Positions 55,716-64,000 of a stretch of DNA of 64,000 nucleotides are shown here, piece after piece. How positions within the stretch are numbered: the first letter of the stretch is position 1; every line of letters starts with the position of its first letter. The notes beneath the pieces are model-generated. The model was not told where the DNA came from and ran no database searches. It saw only the letters and a list, made by a program, of their open reading frames with translations. Source of the DNA: Symbiodinium kawagutii (taxonomy: Eukaryota; Sar; Dinophyceae; Suessiales; Symbiodiniaceae). The position numbers and the translations under genes were made by a program. The stretch covers positions 197,606 through 261,605 of the forward strand of contig VSDK01014170.1 of the NCBI GenBank assembly GCA_009767595.1. The letters are read 5' to 3'.

Positions 55716-57052
55716 TTACACTTCATTTAGGATTTCGGTTTTGTTCCTTTGTGCCACATAGTTCGCCAACTCCAGCTTGAACATTTCATTTACAAGTTGC
55801 AATGGCCAATCTGAATGCAGTTCTTGCTTTCTTCCTTTGACCTCGGCCCCTCTACAGGCCGCCTCCTGTACAGATGAATCACGGAATGATTGCCACACCT
55901 GGGGCAGGAATGATCAAAAGATATCAAAAGCATGTGGCAGCAAAAGCATGCAATTCTACAGAAGGCACAGCTCTTGCCACGACAATCGAGCCTTCAGCCA
56001 TGCTGCTGTGTTGGAGCGTGGCAGGGCCAAGCCGGCCTTGGTGAAGGGAGAAGATAGGGGAAGTCTTTTGCATCAACGACACTGAAGGTCTTCCAAGCCG
56101 CAGTCTGAAGCACATCCCAGTTGTAAAATGTCACGCCGCGTGCCAAAACACTTCAGTCCTTCGAACGTCCAACTGAACCCAATACAAACGCCATGGCACC
56201 ATCTCCACAGTGTGACCGAAAGTGCAGGGCACGTGTGTGAGCACCAGGTCCTGTCGTTCGATAGGGAATCAGCGAATCGCAGCTTGACCGTTCGCATGCA
56301 GTGAGCTATGAACTATGTCAGCGTGAAAGGGCAAGTTGTATTATGCAAACATGCGCACACGCATGCACATATCATCACATGTTCCAGAATATTGGACACT
56401 TGAGGCTAGAGGGACATAAAGGGGAAGTAAAATAAGCGTTGGTGATGCGTGCTTTTGCTCACCCAGCATCATCCACGCAATTCTTTACGATTCTTTATTT
56501 ATGGTGTTTCTCCCAGCTATGACATCCATAACGAGCGCTCTGGGACTTTGCTTCCCTTCTCCCTCCTTGTCTCTCTGCTGACTCCTTTTTTGAATCGGAG
56601 GGAAGATTACTTCCAATTCCATCAGTCACCATTCCGCTGGTTGCTGCAAAGCAATGACCGGCACTGACCCAGCATGATCCAAGAAAGATTCCCAAACTCT
56701 TCGACTTCCCCACCTTTTGAAAGGGTGACCATGCAGGTCTCCGCAAATGCAGGCTCCTGGAAAGGTAGCAAACCTACACAAATCTGGCACTTGTATACGC
56801 AAGTGAATAAACAGTTTCCTCCGGATTGGCTCAAGATTGGAAACCTACTGTAGCCCCCAAATTTGGAGCCTTTTCCTTTGCGGATCTTTGTGGCAATTTG
56901 TAACATTCGAGCCTCTGCAGCAGTTGTACTTCTGCAGCCCCTGCTTCACCATCCTGGAATGATTGACCCCCATCTTGAAACATGCCTGCCATGCATGTCG
57001 CTCCGAACCAAACATCAAAGAAAAAACAACAACCACAAGACGTCCTCCTCAC
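55716..57052 (-). CDS. Unidentified exon candidates
   Basis: Minus-strand segments: 57010-56835 (DGGQSFQDGEAGAAEVQLLQ, then RLECYKLPQRSAKEKAPNL), 56746-56495 (GMVTDGIGSNLPSDSKKESA), 56297-56073 (RTVKLRFADSLSNDRTWCSH) and 55898-55716 (WQSFRDSSVQEAACRGAEVK, then LVNEMFKLELANYVAQRNK). All are on the strand of the surrounding candidates. No family or shared domain is recognised, and more than one gene may be represented. Confidence 0.3.
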
Positions 57053-57600
57053 AAAAATCCGAGGTGACCTAACAAAGTCATGTGGAGGAACACGTTCGTT
57101 GAGAACAAGTGCTGCAAGAGTATTGCGATGAATTGAGCAAAAAACATATTTGAGAGCCCAATGCCAGATTTTGAAATATGATGGATGTGATCAATGGCAT
57201 ATGATATAGATAGATTTACAGACAAACAGATAGACAAATAGTGACAAATAGGTAGATTGACAAACAAACAAATCATTGGTAGAAAAGCAGGCAGTCTGAC
57301 AAGCACATAGTAGATGGATGAATGGATAAATAGAAAAAAGATAAACCAAAGAAAACAATAAGGTGAGCATACAAATAAATCAATCTATAATGCTAGATAA
57401 TCATGAATTATGACACAAATTTAGATCAAAATAAATAGCCCTATAGATAGTCATAGTTTGATAAAGATAGACATAATAACAACACACACACACACGGTGA
57501 AGTCATTGTATAATATGTAGTGTACTTCTATGCCTTGAGTAGCAGCCTAGCACAGTCAGCTTTACTTTTCAATTCTCTCGGCTGACGCTGACAAGTGCAC
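57053..57600. other. No gene supported; GATA-rich low-complexity patches
   Basis: AGATAGA/AAATAG-rich segments at 57200-57480 and a short (CA)n at 57480-57495. Confidence 0.45.
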
Positions 57601-58254
57601 TCAAATATGTTCAGATTTTGCGACTCTAAGATACTTAGTATCATTTAGTATCTTCACAAGAGCCATCGACTGTTGACATCTATCGAACATATTATTCAGG
57701 AATAGCTTCAAGTCGAACGGTGTGGCCTTCTCGCTCCAGGTCAGGATCCCCAAAGACACAATCTGTGCCTTTGCAGCAATGAGATGCAAATGAGGTGCAA
57801 ATGATGCAATTTGAGCAATGACATGATATGACATGTAATAACTCTTTCCAAACATGCTGCGGACTCTTGCTAGCTCCAAAGCCCATGGATGGTGTGGTCA
57901 CATCAAGCGAATTTCTGCAATGGATTTCATGGTGACTGAATCGTCGGGTCTTGCCTGGAAAAGCATCAATGCAGCCATGCCCATCATGGCACTACTTTTG
58001 TAGGCATGCAGTGCAGTGCAAATACGTGGAACAACTTCTTGCAGCTTGATATCCAAAGTGATGTGCCTATGGTAGCAGCACGTTGGCAACTTGAATTCAC
58101 TTGCCGTAGGTTAGAGTTTGAACAGTTAAACATGATGAGCCAAGATTCCCACAGCTCTAAGCACTCAGAAACAGTTTCATGCCGAAGTCGTGTCGAGGAT
58201 GATTTGGGTGAAACTTCGCCACGGTGGTTGGGGTTTCCAGGTGGCGTCAGCACC
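57601..58254 (-). CDS. Unidentified gene, at least three exons
   Basis: 58254-58110 reads STRLRHETVSECLELWESWL. 58066-57902 (AG|G acceptor, GTGACC donor) reads TLDIKLQEVVPRICTALHAY, then KSSAMMGMAALMLFQARPDD and SVTMKSIAEIRLM. From a GCAAAG|G acceptor near 57771 two frames compete: QIVSLGILTWSEKATPFDLK (continuing) or CVFGDPDLEREGHTVRLEAI followed by PE and stop TAA. The middle exon is the best supported. Alpha-helical throughout; no family is recognised. Confidence 0.45.
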
Positions 58255-58706
58255 TAACAGGCCCTGGCCAGAGCCACTGCGGTGCAGAGCAGAAACGAAG
58301 ATCAAAAGCCGAGCATCGAGCGATGCTTGTCTTCCTATCCCTCATCATTGGAATCAAATTATGTTGATTTATGTTGCATGTTCGTTGTACATTGTGCATA
58401 ACGGAAATCTGTGGAACTTGGTGGCTACAGTATACAGTTGTGTCTGGCAGGAACGGCTACTCTGGCACTTGTAGACAAACTCTGAGGAAGTTACCTCTGA
58501 CAAAGACCAACTCTGGGGCAAGTGAAGGTCGTCCTGGCACATGGAGCTTGGAGTGTAAAGCTGACGTGTGATTCATAGCTTGCCAAACCAAGAGGGCCAC
58601 ATGCGGAACGCATGACGAAACAAAATGAAGAAGTCTGCACTGATCTGCCCTGCCTCATGAACCGTCTTCAAGGGAGCCTGTCAATGGCCACACTGAATGT
58701 GCTTAC

Positions 58707-58846
58707 ATGCTGCACAGTCAAGGCTTTCAGCCTGGCATCTAAAAACATGCTGGTTGCACACCGTGCAGCATATCCTAGCCCTACATCTGTTGCCTTTCCC
58801 CCTGCCTCTTGCGCAATGCTTGCCTCTCCAATACTCTCGGCAAGGC
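58707..58846 (-). CDS. Well-bounded coding exon, function unknown
   Basis: CACCAG|G acceptor at 58846 and GTAAGC donor at 58706. It encodes LAESIGEASIAQEAGGKATD, VGLGYAARCATSMFLDARLK and ALTVQH. Both splice signals match the pattern of the identified genes, and the glycine/alanine-rich helical composition is protein-like. No family is recognised. Confidence 0.5.
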
Positions 58847-59094
58847 CTGGTGGTTTTCGTTGAAGGTCCCTGTGCCAGTCATTGATGAAAAACAGCAACA
58901 TCTATGACTTTCAGATATGTAGTAATTATGATACTTAATATGATGCAAAAAACATCCTAACATAGTATACCAATGTATCACAAAAGTATTCACAGTGTTC
59001 TTAAACATTCTTAAGAAATGATTGCAAATACCTTTCGCACAGATTTGCAATCACTCTAAGTGCACATGTTATTACGCATGCTTAAAGCATCATG

Positions 59095-59300
59095 CTTACG
59101 CATCCAGAGCAAACCCTTGGTTCGGGGGCCCACTCCCAGAGCTGAGCCCCAGAAACATCCGCCTCGAAGTGCGCCTTCTCTGCGGCCTTGCGAGGAACAC
59201 TTCTGACCTCCGTAGGACCCCTCCATAGGACCCATCCCGAGACCCTTCAGCGAGTCCTTCATTGAGCCCCTCATTGAGACCCTCATTGAGTCGAAAGAGA
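59095..59300 (-). CDS. Exon candidate with LNEG repeats
   Basis: The minus strand reads RLNEGLNEGLNEGLAEGSRD, then GSYGGVLRRSEVFLARPQRR and SGSGPPNQGFALDA. The LNEG repeat comes from a 12-base CCCTCATTGAGA tandem motif at 59236-59290. Another frame is also open. Function unknown. Confidence 0.3.
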
Positions 59301-59797
59301 TCACCCTTTCACAAGTATCAATGGATATGTGTGGTTTGCATCATGAAATCTAGGTTTCACCTTCTCACGTGGCTTGATAGCGTTGGCCAATCATAGCCAA
59401 CATTGATACTTAATGATACTTAAGGGTCTGCGAGGCCATCATTTTGACATTCTTCAACTCCAACTTTCTCTGTCAACCATGGCCTGCCACAGGCGGACGT
59501 GGCAAATTGCTCCTGGCCTGAGAGTTGGGGATAGTGGGGGTCAGTAAGAATGCACTCCGAAACAACATGCTGCAACGCTGAACAGGTGGCCGAAGGTCGC
59601 TTGTTCTCTGTGAGTGATGAATCATTGATATCATTGGAACATATTGGAACCAAACGATTTCCATCTCTCTCTCTCTCTCGTGGTCAGCCTCTTGTCGGCC
59701 CAATATCCAGTGTGCACTAAGATCCAGGCACCAGCATGGCGAAGTCGAGCCAAAGCCTTTCAGCGCTATCGTTTTGACCACCGAATGGTCGGATTGG

Positions 59798-60091
59798 TCA
59801 GGGACAGCACTGCACGCAGAAAAGTCTCATACGCTCCTGCTCCTGGCGCTTGCAGCGGTCATTGAGGGCAGCCAGAGTGACCTGGGAAGGTGGATGGTCG
59901 ACATGTATCGACATGTGGCTGTCTGCATCAAGGAAAATTGCGGCAAACCGTTGGGCACTACAGATTTGTGGCTGGAAAAATGCTGGTAAGACCTGGGCTC
60001 TAAGGTCTAGTGCCTCCTTTCGGTGGCGCTCTCCTCCCAACACGTCACGAAAAGATACCGAAAGTGCATGTAAGACATCGGGCTGCAACAA
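59798..60091 (-). CDS. Unidentified coding exon (98 codons)
   Basis: The minus strand reads DVLHALSVSFRDVLGGERHR, KEALDLRAQVLPAFFQPQIC, FAAIFLDADSHMSIHVDHPP and LAALNDRCKRQEQERMRLFC. Globular composition, preceded by a TTGCAG acceptor. A plus-strand frame here is shorter and less convincing. No family is recognised. Confidence 0.45.
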   Translation of the reverse strand: MLQPDVLHALSVSFRDVLGGERHRKEALDLRAQVLPAFFQPQICSAQRFAAIFLDADSHMSIHVDHPPSQVTLAALNDRCKRQEQERMRLFCVQCCP

Positions 60092-60538
60092 GCTCTAGCA
60101 AGTGTGATTGAATATGCAAGTCATATGCAAGTCTCTCTATGATTGGATTTGCAACTGGCAGTGCTGCAGCATAAGCCTGCTGCCTAGGACTCCCCGTACA
60201 AACTGATAGACTACCACCGCAAGCCGCTTGCTGACAAAGCTCAAGTGTCTCCCCTTCTCATCTCGTGCGTACTCTCTCTCTCTCTCCTTTCGGCAGTGCG
60301 CGTAAAGGACTAGAAATGACTAGCACAAAACTTGTGCTGGAGCCTTCTTCGGCTGACATTTCCAAGCGAGAGGTGACCTTGCCACATGTAGAAGCTGGCA
60401 GTCAGGAAGCAAACAAGCATTAGCTGTTGGCTAGTCAATCTTAGTTTGCTTGTGGTTGTGCATTCTGACGCCGAAATATGTGATGCATAGATGGCAGCTC
60501 CGGAATGAAATGAATGACACTGAAACGCGCATGGCAAC

Positions 60539-61552
60539 TTATGGCTGGCCCATAATGGCTCGTAGCTTTCTCTCCATTTCTCTGCTTTCTGAATTTGCCT
60601 TCATGAGGTCATTGCCGTAATTAGGCCCCGTGCTCTTTCCACGTCTGCAACTGCCCGCGCCTGCCCACAAGGGTGCACTTCGAAGGTCTTGCAACATTGC
60701 AGGGCTGGCTTTGGAATACGCTTTGGTCATGCAAGAGGGACACTCTTGATGATGTCAATTGTCACTCTTTTTCCCACTGCAAATGGTCATACAGAGCTAC
60801 AACGGCAAAATGGCAGCAAAGCATTTCCGAAATGGGCTACGCCCCGTTTGTGGGTGTCGCTTCTTCTTGACATCTTTGATCCCCTCAAACTACCACGCAA
60901 AGATCTGCAAAACAGCAATAGAAACTTGTAGAATCACTTCTGACCTCGTTGCGGAGATGATGGAGTTGAACCTAGGCACAAAACAGTTCAGGTCCATAGT
61001 CAAACTTCGGAGTACATTCCAGGCTTGGCTTCTACATGTTTCTGCCAACTCTCTCTCTCTCTCACCCAATTTACCTGATATCATGATGTTTCCCACATCA
61101 TGAACAGTGTCTTGACGTCTTAACCCGTGGTCTTGTTGCTGGGTTTCGAGCTCGTTGCTCCCCACAAAGAAGTTGCAAAGAGACAATGGAAGCCTCAAAC
61201 AGGACTAAGAACCCAAACGATATCTTTGATCCTGTGGTTGCAGGCTTCAGCAAACGTTTAACACCATTCAACTCAAGATTCTACCCTCAGTACCTGTCAC
61301 ATTCTTGATGTGTTCGCTTCTGCCCAGAATCATTCGGTAGAACATTACACACTATTGCAAAACGCTTCCAGTAGCGTGCCTCTGCTTCATCTTTGCTGAC
61401 CATCTCTGCCACCTGTAAAAATGTTCGAATATGGCCACATGGAATTGGGGCATAGCGTTGGCCCCTTCAATTTCCTCTGTTAAAACACATCTCTTTCTCT
61501 TTCGCACATGTTCCTTGATCCTGGAGATTCCCGGAGTATCTTGACATCCCAA
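60539..61552 (-). CDS. Unidentified gene exons
   Basis: 61552-61355 reads GISRIKEHVRKRKRCVLTEE, then IEGANAMPQFHVAIFEHFYR and WQRWSAKMKQ. 61193-61097 (AG|G acceptor, GTGGGA donor) reads LPLSLCNFFVGSNELETQQQ, then DHGLRRQDTVHD. About 61040-60891 reads FNSIISATRSEVILQVSIAV, then LQIFAW before GTAGTT. 60730-60545 reads AMLQDLRSAPLWAGAGSCRR, then MKANSESREMERKLRAIM. Likely consecutive exons of one minus-strand gene. No family is recognised. Confidence 0.45.
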
Positions 61553-61642
61553 AACGGCAAACTCCAGGCTCCAGATCTGGCCTCCTTAAGCTTCCAGTCT
61601 TCTGCCTCACAGGTATCGGACTCACAACATCTCATAACCTTC

Positions 61643-63140
61643 CTATGTTTCACGTCGGCACCCTACAACAAGCACCCCTGAAATCCCCTGAAACCAAAGG
61701 TGGCCCAACCATGTGCAGTTTGCATCCCTTCCAACCTCAAACTCCAGCGACATGACCTCCTCCTCCAAACCTGTCGGCGACTTCAGCTTGTGCCATTGCA
61801 AGTCGTTGCCACTTGAGCCGTGCATTTGCCATGCGCAGCAAAGCTGAAGCAATGAATGGCTGAAAGATGCTGCAAAAGATGCTGAAAGCCTCCCACTGCA
61901 AGCTCATGTCTCCGTCGCTCGTCTGCAAGCTCTGAGCTCCAGAAAACCTTCAGGTGCCAAAGGAAACAGCTCACAATTTGTCAGAACCTCCGAAACAGAA
62001 TGCACTTATGTAGGTCTCGACCTTATAACAAATGTTCTCGATCTCTCTCGATCTCTCTCTCTCTCTCTCTGATAGCTCCGTAAATTTTCATACGTACAGT
62101 ACTGTCTGTAGACTGTGCAGTGTCATGATGTACATTTGATCATGACACAACGAGCCTGCTGCTCCTCCAGCTCGTTGATCCGAAGAACTTCAGCAGACTC
62201 CAATCGTGCCTGCAAAAGGCCATCAAGTGAAGCTCGGACTGTTTACCAACGTGACCCTAAACTACACAATCATACACAATCCATCACAACCCTAAACCAC
62301 TGTGTATAGTCACTGTTCTTGGGATCTATCAGAAACATTTTGCACTTGCACAAGATCTTGAGTTGCATTGCCATGTCTCAGTGGTAGACAAAAGTAATGG
62401 AAAATGTAAGGGGTTGGGGCGGTAATGCATTATCAACATGCTTTTAGGTGCATTTTCCATCCTATATACTTTTCAGCATGTCTTCTATTCTTTGGTGCGA
62501 AGGATTAGCACTGCAGCAGCTTGCGAAGCCAGTAAGGTTCGTTTTGTCCCATGCCCTCTCGAAGGGTCTGCCTGCATCTCCATCTCACTTGCCTGACGTT
62601 CGGACATGTTCAAACCAGGCAGAAACTGTATCTCTCTGAAAGTCCTCCCGCCCTTGTGCAAAGCCTTTCATGTAGAGCTTGATTGACTGCTGGAATAACT
62701 TGCACTGCTGCATTTATCATCATTTATCCGATCACCGAACTTGATATGCAAAGGCCAAGTTAATATATATATATATATAGCTATATAAAAGATTATATAC
62801 ATACAGGTGTATGATGTATGTAGCATGCGCAGTGGGCTTGGTTTATCACATCGGTGTTGTGAAGACTGTGTGCCCACCATCCGCAATGCCTTGATGACTT
62901 CTGCCTTGGAGTGCTTCTCTGCAGCTAGAGCCTGACCAAAAACAGACCAGCAAATAGACATATAACATGTATATAAATATTCTATTGTCCAAATTACATA
63001 GATACAAATAGATAAACAGAGAAAGACCTGAACCTGGACTATGCTGGACTTGCTGTTTCTCTTCAGGCTCTTCAGGATCAAATGGATCAAGCATATTGGA
63101 ATCTTGATCAGGCATATCATTGCGGCATATTGGAAAGATT
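61643..63140 (-). CDS. Coiled-coil-rich protein, exon chain
   Basis: Exons or candidates 5' to 3': 63140-63034 (DMPDQDSNMLDPFDPEEPEE, then KQQVQHSP, GTTCAG donor); 62931-62878, 54 nt (AG|G, ALAAEKHSKAEVIKALRM, GTGGGC donor); about 62600-62480 (MSERQASEMEMQADPSRGHG, then TKRTLLASQAAAVLILRTKE, stop); 62209-62134 (AG|G, ARLESAEVLRINELEEQQAR, GTACAT donor); 61974-61643 in competing frames (LRMANARLKWQRLAMAQAEV; TGLEEEVMSLEFEVGRDANC). Short charged helices recur, as in structural or motor-associated proteins. It may continue into the 60.5-61.5 kb exons. The terminal stop near 62480 would split the chain if not spliced out. Confidence 0.45.
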
Positions 63141-63239
63141 TGGTGTGTGCCAGTGTGACTGAACGGATGGTATTTGAAAGATCTTGAAAGCTGTTGCCAG
63201 GCACGTCGCACTGAACCATCACGAGAGATCAGGGATGAA

Positions 63240-63450
63240 GAGATAGATCAGCCGATGGATATTCTGGGTAACCGGATGTATGGACAAATAAATGGATGGG
63301 TGGATAAATGGATTAACAAAAAACACAATTCAACAAGATTTAAATGGATAGATCGATAGACAAATGGACGAATCAAGTAATAGATAGGTGGATAGATCAA
63401 TAGATGGAAAGCTAGACATGGGTCGATGGCCAAATACGATAAGGAAATAG
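63240..63450. repeat. GATA/GATGG low-complexity tract
   Basis: Imperfect ATAGATGG and ATAGATAG units. Open frames here (QINGWVDKWINKK type) are artefacts. Confidence 0.75.
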
Positions 63451-64000
63451 AACCAGAATAGATAGGCAAACCAAAAATTGCCCAACCCAAAGCTGTTCAC
63501 CAAAGGGCGGCACAGAACGAGACTTGGCGAGTGCTTTCAGAAAAAAATCATTGTGGACATATCCAACGCAGTGCTGCGCGTTCACTGATTCACATTGATT
63601 CCTTGTTTTTCTATCCTCGATTTTAAGTTCACAGCGTGTATCCTGTATCAGTGTGAGTGTTGTAGAAACTAATCATATCTAAATCTAAACCATGTCTTTC
63701 CTGGAGCTTTTGGCCGCCTCAGGTGTATGCAAATAGAAATGGGCACTCCAGTCACAAAGGACGGCAGTTGGACAGTTCCCAGACACGTAAGTGAATGAAT
63801 GAGCCAACAAAGAATCCATGAATGAAAGTGTGAATAAATGCCTCAACTATGTCCTCGATGAACGCATGCATGAATAAATGACAATCAATGCAGTCAATGC
63901 ACCAATGCAAAACACAACTGCAGCTACAAATGATCCACATAGAGCTTATCTGTCCTCAAGAGGTGACATTTAACAAGTCTCTCTCTGTCTCTCTCTCTCT
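63451..64000. other. No gene supported; CT microsatellite at right edge
   Basis: AATGAATG-type repetition at 63790-63870 and a CTCTCTCTGTCT tract at 63978-64000. No coding evidence. Confidence 0.45.

Noticed and set aside
1..64000. CRISPR arrays, bacterial operons, insertion sequences or reverse transcriptase genes
   Set aside because: Tandem repeats here lack unique spacers of constant length, genes are intron-rich, and no transposase or reverse-transcriptase motif was seen.

Overview
The window looks like nuclear DNA of a dinoflagellate, most likely a Symbiodiniaceae-type genome. Recognisable proteins are cut into many small exons (about 30-380 nt). At nearly every junction I could place, the downstream exon begins with G (acceptor AG|G), and the splice donors are a mixture of GT, GC and GA. 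Genes lie in same-strand blocks, and simple-sequence and minisatellite DNA is abundant. There is no operon, no Shine-Dalgarno site, and no tRNA or rRNA that I can support. An 11-base assembly gap sits at 25273-25283.

Layout. 1-1133 is a 15-bp satellite. 1917-13334 (minus) is an acyl-CoA synthetase / AMP-binding ligase in at least 18 exons; its introns hold tetranucleotide repeats and an interstitial telomere-like (TTTTAGGG)n tract. 13.5-29.2 kb carries scattered minus-strand exon candidates: a possible GNAT-like fragment, two leucine-rich-repeat-like exons and several orphan exons. Also here are a 9-bp repeat, a 10-bp repeat and a 109-bp G-rich minisatellite at 21.87-22.36 kb. 30.07-38.29 kb is a five-unit segmental array. 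Each unit carries a small minus-strand exon with the same ends but 51, 378, 51, 51 or 225 nt long; the differences are whole codons and come from an acidic/basic coiled-coil cassette. A shorter, inverted relative of the 15-bp satellite lies inside unit 3. 40912-42398 (minus) is a dual-specificity phosphatase whose N-terminal exon encodes a CxxC...HxxxH zinc-finger-like motif. From about 45 to 50.5 kb the better exon candidates are on the plus strand. From about 51.5 to 63.2 kb they are again on the minus strand, ending in an exon chain encoding short coiled coils.

The strand layout implies a head-to-head (divergent) switch near 43.3-45 kb and a tail-to-tail (convergent) switch near 50.5-51.5 kb. 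Only the acyl-CoA synthetase and the phosphatase are identified with confidence. I see no metabolic or regulatory link between them. The least expected feature is the 30-38 kb array, where exon length evolves by whole codons within otherwise near-identical duplicates.

All homology calls come from reading motifs by eye. Exon boundaries are inferred from reading frame and family alignment, and no search was run.
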